From: CAMAVH01 sp964628235
Lineage (GTDB): Bacteria; Pseudomonadota; Alphaproteobacteria; SMXQ01
Length of the DNA stretch: 64,000 bases
Reading direction: 5' to 3'
Assembly: GCA_964628235.1 (NCBI GenBank)
Contig: CAZVLU010000003.1
Location: 62,001 to 126,000 of the forward strand
The notes beneath the pieces were generated by a model, which ran no database searches, was not told the origin of the DNA, and saw only the letters and a program-made list of their open reading frames with translations. Each line of letters starts with the position of its first letter. The first letter of the stretch is position 1. A program made the translations under genes and the position numbers. This document shows positions 24,488 through 33,446 of this stretch, one piece after another.

Positions 24488-25786
24488 ATGCTGACCAAAG
24501 AGCAGAACGATCTTCTGACGCAAACGGGCCCGGGCACGCCTGGCGGGAATCTGTTCCGTCAATATTGGTTGCCGGTGGCGCTCGTCGAACAGGTGCCGCA
24601 AGGCGGCGCCCCTCTCGAGCTTCGCATACTCAGCGAAGATCTCGTGTTGTTTCGCGGCGAAGACGGGCAACTCGGCCTGATGGGACTCTACTGTCCGCAT
24701 CGCTGCACGAACCTGAGCTATGGCCGGATCGAGGATGGCGGCCTGCGTTGTCTCTATCACGGCTGGTTGTTCGACCGGACCGGCAAGTGCATCGAGCAGC
24801 CGGCGGAACCCGCTAACAGCACCTATAAGGATGAGGTCAAGCAGACGGCCTATCCCGTGCGTGAGAAGGCCGGCGTGGTGTTTGCCTACATGGGCCCCGG
24901 CGAGCCGCCGGATTTTCCGGAATACGAATTTCTCGAAATCGACGAGGCCCATCGCTCGATCTACAAAGTTCAGCTCGAGTGCAATTATTTTCAAGCCTGC
25001 GAAGGCGATTTCGATCCCTCGCACGTCTCCTATCTGCATCGCCGCTTGACGCCGGCCGCTGTCACCAAGGGCATCCCGGGCGGCAAAGCCGATATGGATT
25101 CGGGCTCCTATTTCGCCGCTAACACCCGCCCGAAGCTGAGCTTCGAGAAGACCGACTACGGTGTGCGCATTTTCTCCGAACGCGAGATCGGGCCCGGCGA
25201 AAAGTATTTGCGCGTGACCAACTTCCTGTTGCCGTCGCTGGCCTGCATCGCCGGCCGTCAGGCGGGGGATGGCTATAGCGCGGTCTGGCGCGTGCCCATC
25301 GACGACACGATCCATTGGCGCTTCGGCTTCCAATTCCAGCGCTCGGGGCCGCTTGATCGCAACGCCTACGACAAGCAGAATCAGGCCGAGATCACAGCGG
25401 ACTACAAGGGGGTGCGAAACCAGCGCAACCGTTACCTGCAGGATCGCGCTACCATGGCGAACGGAAGCTTCACCGGCATGGGAAATCTGTTCATGGTGCA
25501 TGATGCCTTCGCCGCAGAAACGCAGGGCGCCATTTTGGACCGTAGCAAAGAGAACCTCGCCACTAGCGACGTCGTCATCGCCGGTGTGCGCCGCATCATG
25601 CGCCAAGCTATGGATGCCGTCGCCAAGGGCGAGTTGCCGCCCAATGTCACGCGAGGAGCCAAGGATAAAACTTATCCGAACCTGATCATCGTCAACGCGG
25701 TGGTCGATGCGAAGGTCGGGAACAACGACTATGTCAAAAGCCTGTTCGGCAAGGATCGTTTCAACGCCAAAACCGCAGCCGAATGA
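24488..25786 (+). CDS. Rieske [2Fe-2S] aromatic-ring oxygenase, phthalate-dioxygenase type (B)
   Basis: 432 residues. Rieske ligands lie in CPHRCTNLSYG and LRCLYHGW. The mononuclear-iron motif is D-P-S-H-V-S-Y-L-H, and the C-terminal acidic segment is ETQGAILDRSKENLA. It shares long motifs with the Rieske protein at 14692, including the N-terminal L-L-T-Q-T-G-P-G-T-P and the E-G-G/D-x-D-P pattern before the iron ligands, and both are about 40 residues longer than the other three Rieske genes here. It probably acts on the same compound class. It needs an external reductase not found in the window. Confidence 0.92.
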   Translation: MLTKEQNDLLTQTGPGTPGGNLFRQYWLPVALVEQVPQGGAPLELRILSEDLVLFRGEDGQLGLMGLYCPHRCTNLSYGRIEDGGLRCLYHGWLFDRTGKCIEQPAEPANSTYKDEVKQTAYPVREKAGVVFAYMGPGEPPDFPEYEFLEIDEAHRSIYKVQLECNYFQACEGDFDPSHVSYLHRRLTPAAVTKGIPGGKADMDSGSYFAANTRPKLSFEKTDYGVRIFSEREIGPGEKYLRVTNFLLPSLACIAGRQAGDGYSAVWRVPIDDTIHWRFGFQFQRSGPLDRNAYDKQNQAEITADYKGVRNQRNRYLQDRATMANGSFTGMGNLFMVHDAFAAETQGAILDRSKENLATSDVVIAGVRRIMRQAMDAVAKGELPPNVTRGAKDKTYPNLIIVNAVVDAKVGNNDYVKSLFGKDRFNAKTAAE

Positions 25787-25825
25787 GCATTCTCATGATT
25801 TGCACTGTTCAGAAAGTATAGTCGT

Positions 25826-26488
25826 ATGGAAGATTCGATCACTGCCAGACTATTGCGGCTCGATGCCTGCGCTTTGTCGGACGCCTCCGACAAACTCGGC
25901 ATCGCGTCTTGCGTGACGGGCCTGCCGGCGCTGTCGACGGCGCGCAAGATCGCCGGCCGCGTGCATACGGTGAAGCTGGTGAAGAAGGAGGATGCGCCGT
26001 CGCCGTCTGGGCCGCCCGTGCATCTCGGCTCTAAGGCGATCATGGCCTGCGCGCCTGGCGAGATCATCGTCGTCGAGCAGAACACTGGCCTCGATGCCGG
26101 TTCATGGGGCGGCATTTTGTCGATGGGCGCCAAAGTGCGCGGTATCGCTGGCGTCATCGCCAGTGGCCCCGTTCGCGATATCGATGAAGCGAAGCAAATG
26201 GACTTCGCCGTTTACGGGCCGCGGACCACGGCGCGCACGGCGCGTGGCCGGCTGGTCGAAGCGGCGACCGATGTGCCGGTGACGATCGGGGGGATTGCGG
26301 TCGATGCCGGCGACTATGTGTTGGCCGATGGCAGCGCCGTGGTCTTCGTGCGCGCCGCCGATGCCGAGCGTGTGGTCGGCGAAGCCGAGAAGATCGCGCG
26401 CCGCGAAGCGGCGATGGCCAAGGCGCTGATGGCTGGCCGCCCGATCACCGAGGTGATGGGCGCCGATTACGAACATATGTTGGGTTGA
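25826..26488 (+). CDS. RraA-family protein 1
   Basis: 220 residues, first of three consecutive RraA-fold genes. It shows the family pattern of a Gly-rich core (SWGGILSMGAK) and the G-x-V-R-D segment in ASGPVRDIDE. Arg and Asp there bind pyruvate-enolate and metal in the aldolases of this fold, such as LigK/HMG aldolase. Unlike LigK, the substrate-proximal region is Y-G-P-R-T-T-A-R-T-A-R-G, so its reaction may differ. No strong SD is visible before ATG 25826. Older databases call such proteins dimethylmenaquinone methyltransferase, a misnomer. Confidence 0.82.
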   Translation: MEDSITARLLRLDACALSDASDKLGIASCVTGLPALSTARKIAGRVHTVKLVKKEDAPSPSGPPVHLGSKAIMACAPGEIIVVEQNTGLDAGSWGGILSMGAKVRGIAGVIASGPVRDIDEAKQMDFAVYGPRTTARTARGRLVEAATDVPVTIGGIAVDAGDYVLADGSAVVFVRAADAERVVGEAEKIARREAAMAKALMAGRPITEVMGADYEHMLG

Positions 26489-26499
26489 GGACAGTCGTT

Positions 26500-27153
26500 A
26501 TGGACAAGAACGTCGAACGGGCCGCCAAGCTCGATACAGCCACCATCTCGGACGCGCTCGATCGTCTGGGGATCGTCGGGCAATGCTATCAGATCAAGCC
26601 GCGCGATCCGAAGTTCCGGCTCGCCGGCCGCGCCTTCACCATCAAATACGGCCCGTCGCAGACGCCCTCCGGCACGGTCGGCGATTTCATTGACGATGTG
26701 CCCCAGGGCAGCGTAATCGTGCTCGACAACGGCGGGCGCGACGATGTGACGGTGTGGGGCGACATCCTCACGGAGATCGCCCATCGGCGCAAAATCGCCG
26801 GCACGGTGATCGACGGTATTTGCCGGGACGTCGCGCTTTGCATGGAGCTGGGCTACCCGGTCTATGCCAAGGACCACTGGATGCGCACCGGCAAAGACCG
26901 CGTCCAGGTCGAGGCGACGAACGTGCCGGTGACGATCGGCCGCGCCCGCGTCGCGCCAGGCGACCTTCTGCGCGGCGATGCCGATGGCGTCCTCGTCATT
27001 CCCAAGGAGCACGAGGATAAGGTCCTCGCGGCGGCCGAAGAGATCGAGGGGGCCGAAGACAAGATTCGCCAGTCGATCCGTGGCGGCATGCGGCTCGACG
27101 AAGCGCGCAAGGTCAACAAATATCACTCTCTGCAAACCCGCGAAAAGGCGTGA
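26500..27153 (+). CDS. RraA-family protein 2 (putative oxo-acid aldolase)
   Basis: 217 residues from ATG 26500, with a TGAGGA element upstream; a TTG at 26485 overlapping the previous stop is possible. Motifs are TATISDALDRLG at the N-terminus, VTVWGDILTEIA and GTVIDGICRDVAL, carrying the conserved Arg-Asp pair. LRGDADGVLVIPKEH near the end is characteristic of RraA/LigK aldolases. Eleven bases after RraA 1 and two before RraA 3, clearly co-translated. Likely a 4-hydroxy-2-oxoacid aldolase or decarboxylase. Confidence 0.85.
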   Translation: MDKNVERAAKLDTATISDALDRLGIVGQCYQIKPRDPKFRLAGRAFTIKYGPSQTPSGTVGDFIDDVPQGSVIVLDNGGRDDVTVWGDILTEIAHRRKIAGTVIDGICRDVALCMELGYPVYAKDHWMRTGKDRVQVEATNVPVTIGRARVAPGDLLRGDADGVLVIPKEHEDKVLAAAEEIEGAEDKIRQSIRGGMRLDEARKVNKYHSLQTREKA

Positions 27154-27155
27154 CC

Positions 27156-27821
27156 ATGTCCCTTAAAACCGTCGGGCCGACGGAAACCCTGGATTTCGAG
27201 CGCGTGGCCCCTAATCTCGTCGCCAAGGCGGCCAAGTTCGGCAGCGCCACGTTGCATGAGGCGGCAGGCAAGATCGGCGTCTTGCCGCCTGCCATCAAGC
27301 CGATGGGTCCAGGCTTTCGCGTCTGTGGGCCGGCCTTCACGGTGCACGGACCCGGCACAGACAATCTTTGGCTGCATCGGGCGATGCTTGCGGCCAAGCC
27401 GGGCGACGTGCTGGTCGCCTATGTCAGCGGCGTTTATGAAGCTGGCTACTGGGGCGAGATCATGTCGACCGGCGCGAAGGCCGCCAAACTCGGCGGCTTG
27501 GTGATCGACGGTTGCGTGCGCGACGGCGAATTGTTGCCGGTGATCGGCTTTCCGGTTTTTGCCCGTGGCCTTTGTATTCGCGGCACCGGTAAGGATTTCG
27601 GCGCGCAGGGTTGGCTCGGAGCACCGGTCATGATGGGCGACGTGGTCGTCAAGGCGGGCGATTTGATCGTCGGCGATATGGATGGTGTCGTCGCCATCCC
27701 CCGCGAGCAGGCCGAACAGGCCGTTAAGGCCTCCGTCGAACGCGAGAAGAAGGAGGCCGACATCATCAAGCAGCTGCAGAACGGCGCGAATACGCTCGAC
27801 CTCTATGGTTGGAATCGGTGA
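27156..27821 (+). CDS. LigK-like 4-carboxy-4-hydroxy-2-oxoadipate aldolase (RraA family, 3)
   Basis: 221 residues; ATG 27156 follows the previous stop by two bases. GLVIDGCVRDGELL, FPVFARGLCIRGT and VGDMDGVVAIPRE match the CHA/HMG aldolase group (LigK, ProA). These cleave 4-carboxy-4-hydroxy-2-oxoadipate to pyruvate and oxaloacetate and decarboxylate oxaloacetate. The gly-rich metal/pyruvate-binding region (YWGEIMSTGAKA) is intact. This would be the last step after the LigB and LigJ-like enzymes of the same unit. Confidence 0.85.
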   Translation: MSLKTVGPTETLDFERVAPNLVAKAAKFGSATLHEAAGKIGVLPPAIKPMGPGFRVCGPAFTVHGPGTDNLWLHRAMLAAKPGDVLVAYVSGVYEAGYWGEIMSTGAKAAKLGGLVIDGCVRDGELLPVIGFPVFARGLCIRGTGKDFGAQGWLGAPVMMGDVVVKAGDLIVGDMDGVVAIPREQAEQAVKASVEREKKEADIIKQLQNGANTLDLYGWNR

Positions 27822-27930
27822 GCGGCGACGGCGAGGAGCCGTGACGTAAGAGCGACCGCCTCAAGGCGGCGTTGAAGATTGAGGCTAACAGACGCCGCAT
27901 GACGGCTCTGGGCCTAGGGGAGGAAGAGAA

Positions 27931-28674
27931 ATGTTGGATGATCGCGAAGCCCGCGAGCTTGTCGCCAAATCTTGCCGCGTGCTTGGCGGCTTGGATTTAA
28001 CCAAGGCCGCCACGGGGCATGTCAGTCAGCTATCTGCCGATGGCAAGAGCATCCTGATTCGCGGCCGCGGCCGCGACGAGGTCGGGGTGCGATACACCAC
28101 CGCTGAGCAAGTCGTCGCCGTCGATCTCGACGGCAAACAGATCGATGTGGCCGAGGGCTTGGCCGTGCCCCAAGAAGTCTTCATCCATACCTGGGTCTAC
28201 AAGTGTCGGCCGGACGTGCGCAGCGTGGTCCATATTCATCCGCCGACGGTGGTGCTGTTCACCATGTGCAAAAAGGACATCGAGCCGATTTTCGGCGCCT
28301 ACGACCCGAGCGCCCTCGATCTGATCCTGGACGGCATCCCGACTTACGACCGCAGCGTCCTCATCAGCAACGACGAACTGGGCAAAGATCTTGCCACCGC
28401 CTTGGGCGAGAAGCGCGTTTGCCTGATGCGCGGTCATGGCATCACGGCTGTCGGATCGTCCGTCGAGGAAGCGACGGTGCGCGCCATTCAATTGAATGAG
28501 GCGGCGGAGATGAACTATCGGGCGAATTTGCTCGGCATACCGCTGCGCATCTCCGATGACGACATCAAGCTGTTCAGCGCGAATAAGCGCAAAAAAGAGA
28601 TTACCGGCATCTCGCCGCATCTGCGGGGAACGTGGCGCTACTACGTCCAGTTGACCGGTGCAGAAAACGAGTAG
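27931..28674 (+). CDS. Class II aldolase/adducin-fold decarboxylase or aldolase (A)
   Basis: 247 residues. Metal-binding His residues are seen in VVHIHPP and in RGHGIT, the arrangement of class II aldolase/adducin proteins (fuculose-phosphate aldolase fold). The group includes 3,4-dihydroxyphthalate decarboxylases, which fits a cluster with phthalate-type Rieske enzymes. The paralog at 43317 shares almost the whole N-terminal half (for example LTKAATGHVSQLSADG). GGGGAGGAAG precedes ATG 27931. Substrate not determinable from sequence. Confidence 0.87.
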   Translation: MLDDREARELVAKSCRVLGGLDLTKAATGHVSQLSADGKSILIRGRGRDEVGVRYTTAEQVVAVDLDGKQIDVAEGLAVPQEVFIHTWVYKCRPDVRSVVHIHPPTVVLFTMCKKDIEPIFGAYDPSALDLILDGIPTYDRSVLISNDELGKDLATALGEKRVCLMRGHGITAVGSSVEEATVRAIQLNEAAEMNYRANLLGIPLRISDDDIKLFSANKRKKEITGISPHLRGTWRYYVQLTGAENE

Positions 28675-28713
28675 CCGCTAAAACGGATATAAAATCTAAA
28701 ACAGGAGGGGCCC

Positions 28714-29796
28714 ATGAAAACCGTCATTTCTTTTCTAGTTTCTGCCGTTGTTTGCCTGTCCGCCGGTGCGTCGCAGGCGCAGGACAAGAGTTTCGACGCA
28801 AAAACCTACTTCGCCGGCAAAACGATCCGGCTTCAGGTTGGCTTTGGTCCGGGCGGCGGCACCGATATCCAAGCGCGGCACTTCGCCGCGCATTGGGGCA
28901 AGTACATGCCCGGCAATCCGCGTTTCCAGGTCACGAACATCACGCCGAACACTGCGTCGGCCAACCGGCTTTATAAAAGCCCGCCGGATGGCCTCACCAT
29001 TGAATTGACCGGCAGTCCGAACGTCACCAATCAATTCACGGTGCCGCAGGCCGAATACAAGGTCGAAGAAATGCGGATGATCGGCACGCATGTCGCCTCG
29101 GCCAGCATTCTGTTCGGCTACAAGGATCTGCCCTACAAAACGCTGCGCGACGCGATCGGCGGCAAAGAAGTCATTCGCATGGGTTGGCGCACGCCGTCGC
29201 AGTCAAGCGCCATGCGCATGGCTGCGCTGTCCGAATGGCTCAAGATTCCGATGAAGTTTATCCCTGGCGCGGCTGGTACGGCCGATAGCTTGCTGGAACT
29301 GGAACGGCGCGACACCAACGCCTGGATGCCGGGCGGCGCCGGCACCGCTTGGTTCGGCCTGCCGGTGATTCGGCCGGGCTGGCTGAAGGACGGCACGATA
29401 CGCCCCATCGCCGTGATGGAAGCGCCTGACGTGAAGGTGCGCGGCAACAAGGAAATCGAGCTGCCGAACGATGTGCCTTATGCCGCTGATTTAATAACCG
29501 ATCCCGAGCATAAGCGGCAGTTCATCGCGTTGAGCAACTTGATCGACCGTTACAGCAAAATCTTCATGGCGCCGCCGAAAACGCCTGACTCGATCATCCA
29601 GGTTTATCGCACGTCCTATCAGGCTTTGCTGAACGACAAAGAGTTCGTCGACCGGCTCGAAGTCTTGCAAGGCGACCCGGTGCAGTTCGTCGCCGGCGAT
29701 ATCGTCGAACAGGACATTCGGCAGATGGTGAAGGACTATGTCGAATTTCAGGATGTTTTCAAAACCTGGGAAACCTGGGCCAAGGCCCGGTTTTAA
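28714..29796 (+). CDS. TctC-family tripartite tricarboxylate transporter binding protein
   Basis: 360 residues with a signal peptide ending GASQA-QDK and a strong AGGAGGGG ribosome site. The mature part starts with a K-T-I-R-L-Q-V-G-F-G-P-G-G-G-T-D motif, the hallmark P-G-G-x-x-D loop of TctC/Bug proteins that clasps carboxylates. It would feed the TctA/TctB membrane component 163 bp downstream. This is a second, ATP-independent carboxylate uptake route beside the ABC importers. Confidence 0.9.
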   Translation: MKTVISFLVSAVVCLSAGASQAQDKSFDAKTYFAGKTIRLQVGFGPGGGTDIQARHFAAHWGKYMPGNPRFQVTNITPNTASANRLYKSPPDGLTIELTGSPNVTNQFTVPQAEYKVEEMRMIGTHVASASILFGYKDLPYKTLRDAIGGKEVIRMGWRTPSQSSAMRMAALSEWLKIPMKFIPGAAGTADSLLELERRDTNAWMPGGAGTAWFGLPVIRPGWLKDGTIRPIAVMEAPDVKVRGNKEIELPNDVPYAADLITDPEHKRQFIALSNLIDRYSKIFMAPPKTPDSIIQVYRTSYQALLNDKEFVDRLEVLQGDPVQFVAGDIVEQDIRQMVKDYVEFQDVFKTWETWAKARF

Positions 29797-29846
29797 GAGC
29801 GTGTTAGGAGCGTCAGCTCTTTGAGAGCGCGACGTCGAGGGGAGAA

Positions 29847-29879
29847 CGAGGGCGGCGACAGGGTTTGTCGCCGCTCTCG
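29847..29879 (+). promoter_or_regulatory. Intercistronic hairpin between TctC and TctA genes
   Basis: GCGGCGACA / TGTCGCCGC pair around a GGGTT loop and extend through a G-T wobble to CGAG/CTCG, giving about 14 pairs. No U-run follows. It could cap the binding-protein message and reduce read-through to the membrane genes, giving more binding protein than permease. Confidence 0.6.
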
Positions 29880-29959
29880 ATAAAGAGACGAATGACCCTG
29901 CTGCCGCTCTCAATGCGGTTTAGGCGGAAAGCCGTTCGCTCGTTGGGGAGTGAGAAGTG

Positions 29960-32008
29960 ATGGTCGATACGATTTTTTCCGGATTGGCCCATCTAGGGAC
30001 ATTCGGATATTGGGGCGCGCTATTTACCGGCGTTTTCATAGCCGCCCTAATCGGGCTCCTCCCCGGCGTGGGGACGCCGATGGTAATGGCGATCGCAATT
30101 CCCTTCATCCTATTCACGGTGCAGGATCCGCTGATCGGAATCGTGCTGTTGGCGACGATCGGCGGCGTGTCGAGCTCGCTCGATTCAGTGCCGGCGATCT
30201 TGCTGGGTTATCCCAGCACATCGACACAGGTGACGTTCCTAGAGGGACATCAACTGGCCGAGCAAGGCAAGGCGGCGCACACCCTCGGCGCGACCTACGC
30301 CGTGGCCGGCTTGGGCGGCATCGTCGGCGCCGTAGCGCTTCTCATCGTCATCCCGATCATCCGGCCCTTCATCCTCAATTTCGGCTATTCGGAAATCGCC
30401 GCCATGGCTCTATTCGGCATCGCCATGGTGTCGGTCCTCAGCACAGGCGCGATGCTCAAGGGCATCGCTGCCGGCATGATCGGCTTGTTCCTCAGCACTG
30501 TCGGCGTGCATTGGGGCACGGGGACGGAGCGCTTCACCTTCGGCGATCTCAATCTGTCCGAAGGTCTGCCGATGATCGCGATGACGTTGGGCATTTTTGC
30601 GCTGCCCGAGGTTTTTGATCTCAGCGCGACCGGCAAGTCGGTCAGTTCCAAGGGCGTCGCGGTCATCTCCAATAGGGAGGTGTGGGCTGGCGCGAAGGAC
30701 GGCTTGCGCCGTTGGCGCATCACGATCCGCCATTCGTTGTTCGGCGTCTTTCTCGGGATGGTGCCCGGCATCGGCGGCGCCGTGATCGATTGGCTGTCCT
30801 ACGCGCTCGGCGTCGCGTTATCCAAAGAAAAGAAGCAATTCGGTCGCGGCTCGCTCGACGGCGTGATTTTCGCCGAATCGGCGCAAAACTCGAAGGAGGG
30901 CGGCCAAGCCATTCCGACCTTGGCGTTCGGCGTACCAGGCGGCTTATCCTGGGTCTTCATCCTCTATGCCATGCTGGCCTACAACATCGCGCCCGGCCCG
31001 CAAATGCTGGGCCGTCATGCCGACATCACGATCATGATCGCCGTCAGCTTCGGCATTGCGAACCTTGTCATGGTGATCATCGGCCTGGGGATGACCGCGC
31101 AACTTGCCAAGCTGACGATCATCCCTTATGTCGCCATCGGCGCGGTCATCGTGCCGATCTCCTTCTTGTCGGCCTTCCAGTCCGGCGACGGCTGGTTCGG
31201 CATTCTCGTCCTGCTGATCTTCACCCCGATCGGTTTGATGATGAAAGCCTATAGATGGCCGCGGGCGCCGTTGATCCTGGGCTTTATTTTGGGCGGCGTG
31301 ATCGAGAAAAACCTGCAAAGCGCGCTTTCGGCGCATGGCGCCATCAGTTTCGTCACGCGCCCGATCACAGTCGTGCTGATCATCATCACCATCGTGACCA
31401 CGGTGTTGCTGTTGAGGCTCAGCAAACAGTCGGCGCAGCAGGGCGGCGATGCGCTGGTCGGCGCAGCCGGCGTGGCGATGCCGGGCCCGACGGGTGGCAG
31501 CTTTGCCGAAAAAACCCTGCGCAGTCTCACCGGCCCGTGGCGCGGTGAGCATTGGTTCAGCGCGGCTCTCTTGCTGTTCGCGCTCGCCGGCATCGTCGGC
31601 GCGTCGCATTACGCCCCGACAGCCAGTTTTCTACCCATGGCGACTTGCGGGGTGGTGATCCTGCTCATTCTTTTTCAGCTCATCTTCGGCCGCGGGAATT
31701 TGACAGGGCAGATTATGGACATCGGCTTGCGCAGCATCGAATTGCCCGAGGCGCGGCGCAACGCCGTGATCATAGTGGCCGGCATGGTTCTATACATGCT
31801 GCTGACCCTGACGATCGGCTTGGCTTACGCATCGGCTCTATTCGCTGCCTTTTTCCCGCTCGTGTTGATGAAGGGAAGAGGGCGTTTTACCGCCAGCGTC
31901 GTCGGCACAGTCATCGTGTGCGTCATGGCCTTCGGCCTGCTCGATTACTACATGGGCGTTTATTGGCCAGAGACTTACATCGGCAATTGGATCAAACGGC
32001 TTTTATAA
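29960..32008 (+). CDS. Fused TctA-TctB membrane component of a TTT transporter
   Basis: 682 residues from ATG 29960 (GTG 29957 is adjacent). Residues about 1-490 are TctA: the glycine-rich GVGTPMVMAIAIP region, GYPSTSTQVTFLEG and VPGIGGAVIDW are typical, with many membrane spans. The remaining 180 residues, after a short linker (GAAGVAMPGPTGG), have four to five hydrophobic segments like the small TctB subunit. Normally TctA (about 500 aa) and TctB (about 150 aa) are separate genes, so this is a fusion. It works with the TctC gene upstream to import a carboxylate using the proton gradient. Confidence 0.88.
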   Translation: MVDTIFSGLAHLGTFGYWGALFTGVFIAALIGLLPGVGTPMVMAIAIPFILFTVQDPLIGIVLLATIGGVSSSLDSVPAILLGYPSTSTQVTFLEGHQLAEQGKAAHTLGATYAVAGLGGIVGAVALLIVIPIIRPFILNFGYSEIAAMALFGIAMVSVLSTGAMLKGIAAGMIGLFLSTVGVHWGTGTERFTFGDLNLSEGLPMIAMTLGIFALPEVFDLSATGKSVSSKGVAVISNREVWAGAKDGLRRWRITIRHSLFGVFLGMVPGIGGAVIDWLSYALGVALSKEKKQFGRGSLDGVIFAESAQNSKEGGQAIPTLAFGVPGGLSWVFILYAMLAYNIAPGPQMLGRHADITIMIAVSFGIANLVMVIIGLGMTAQLAKLTIIPYVAIGAVIVPISFLSAFQSGDGWFGILVLLIFTPIGLMMKAYRWPRAPLILGFILGGVIEKNLQSALSAHGAISFVTRPITVVLIIITIVTTVLLLRLSKQSAQQGGDALVGAAGVAMPGPTGGSFAEKTLRSLTGPWRGEHWFSAALLLFALAGIVGASHYAPTASFLPMATCGVVILLILFQLIFGRGNLTGQIMDIGLRSIELPEARRNAVIIVAGMVLYMLLTLTIGLAYASALFAAFFPLVLMKGRGRFTASVVGTVIVCVMAFGLLDYYMGVYWPETYIGNWIKRLL

Positions 32009-32032
32009 TCATCAGAAACGCAGGAAAGTCAC

Positions 32033-33193
32033 ATGCGCAATGGTATGAAGATTTACGACACGGACACTCACGTCGGCCCTTCGGCGGAAGCGCTGCGCCC
32101 GCATTTCTCGAGCAAGCTGCTGCAACTCGTGCCGAATCTGGACGATCATCTTTATGAAGTGAAGACGGGCTGGGCCGGCGAGAAGTATGAAGCGCCTTTC
32201 CGCCACCGCTATCGCTTCGCCGACCGCGCGGGCTGGAGCAAGAACAAGCCGCGCCACTTGGGCGAGGCGGGACCACGCGAAAACGAAGAGCGGCATTTCC
32301 AGAACTTCATGGGCGTCACCTTTCCCTCTTATGGCGGCGCCGACGACGATTCGGCCGCCCGGTTGCGCGACATGGACACCGAGGGAGTCGATGTGCATTT
32401 CATCGTCAGCAATGGCGGCGTCGGCCACGCCGATCCAGCCATCGAGATGGAATTCGTCTATGCCCAGCATCGTTATTTAGAGCTGTTTTGCAGCCGTGAT
32501 CCGCGTCGTCTTAAGTCCTGCTTGACCGTGACGCCGCTCGATGTCGCAGCCTCGGTGGCAGAAATCCGTCGCTGGGGAAAGGCGCCCTGGGTGGTCGCGG
32601 TTCATCCCAGCCTGCCGCTGGACTATCCGCTCGATCATCCGGAGCTCAATCCGATCTGGGAGGCGACGCAGGAGCAGGGGTTGGCCGTTATTCACCACAG
32701 CCTGGCCTGGGGCTATCCGGGCTATCGTGATATGTGGGCGAATCCCTTTATCGGGCGCAGCGGCAGCCACCCGTGGGCGGCGATGCGTGCGGTCGCCTCG
32801 TTCATCGGCGGCGGTCTGATGGATCGCTACCCCGGTCTGCGCTATGCGGTTTTGGAATCGGGCTTCGGCTGGCTGCCCTTCTGGGCCAACCGCATGGACG
32901 ACCAAGCGATCTATGTCGGCTACACCGCTAAATTGCAGCATAAGATCAGCGAGTATGTCACCGGCGGTCGTTTCTTCGCGTCGATCGAGCAACATGAAGG
33001 ACCGCGCATGGCCAAGCACGTCAACGAACTGCTGGGCGACCATATCTTGATGTTCGGCTCGGACTATCCGCATGCGGAATCGCGCTTTCCGGAATCGGTC
33101 GACCGCGTGCTGCAATGGCAAAGCACGATCGGCGACGATGCCATGCGCAAGATGATGTGGGACAACCCAGTGCGCTTCTTCGGGGAGCCGTAA
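32033..33193 (+). CDS. COG2159-type amidohydrolase (possible decarboxylase)
   Basis: 386 residues; ATG 32033 follows a GCAGGAAAG element. The first metal motif is YDTDTHVG and the last is the canonical FGSDYPH with Asp, unlike the Glu-bearing pair at 20468 and 50787. An H-H-S-L-A-W segment mid-protein may hold further ligands. The fold covers ACMSD, gamma-resorcylate and 5-carboxyvanillate decarboxylases (LigW) and LigY-type C-C hydrolases. Last gene of the long plus-strand unit. A decarboxylase or C-C hydrolase of the aromatic pathway is the best guess. Confidence 0.8.
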   Translation: MRNGMKIYDTDTHVGPSAEALRPHFSSKLLQLVPNLDDHLYEVKTGWAGEKYEAPFRHRYRFADRAGWSKNKPRHLGEAGPRENEERHFQNFMGVTFPSYGGADDDSAARLRDMDTEGVDVHFIVSNGGVGHADPAIEMEFVYAQHRYLELFCSRDPRRLKSCLTVTPLDVAASVAEIRRWGKAPWVVAVHPSLPLDYPLDHPELNPIWEATQEQGLAVIHHSLAWGYPGYRDMWANPFIGRSGSHPWAAMRAVASFIGGGLMDRYPGLRYAVLESGFGWLPFWANRMDDQAIYVGYTAKLQHKISEYVTGGRFFASIEQHEGPRMAKHVNELLGDHILMFGSDYPHAESRFPESVDRVLQWQSTIGDDAMRKMMWDNPVRFFGEP

Positions 33194-33446
33194 GGCGATG
33201 GTAATTCAGCGCCCAGATCTTAGCTGCTAATCCCATTACAGTTAGGGCATGGGTAGCGGCTCTGAGAGCACTACTAAACATAATGACATGGAATGTATCT
33301 TGCTGATGATCGACAGCTTCATTAGGCGCGGTTGAAGATTAAGACTGCTCTGGAAGGTTGCGTTGAGATCATGGCTTCGTCGATAGATGGCAGCCGAGCG
33401 CTTGCGTTATCAAGTCGCAGCGCCGTAAGCATTAGAGGGTAAGGGA

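Noticed and set aside
27856..27869. Short stem-loop (CCGCC-TCAA-GGCGG) before the aldolase A gene
   Set aside because: Only five base pairs without a U-run; expected by chance at this GC content.
27869..33355. Shared GTTGAAGATT strings in two intergenic regions (about 27871 and 33336)
   Set aside because: Too short and without symmetry or extended similarity; likely coincidence.
33194..33446. Gene-free 253 bp before eutA
   Set aside because: Checked for genes, hairpins and promoters; only weak matches were found, so nothing is reported.
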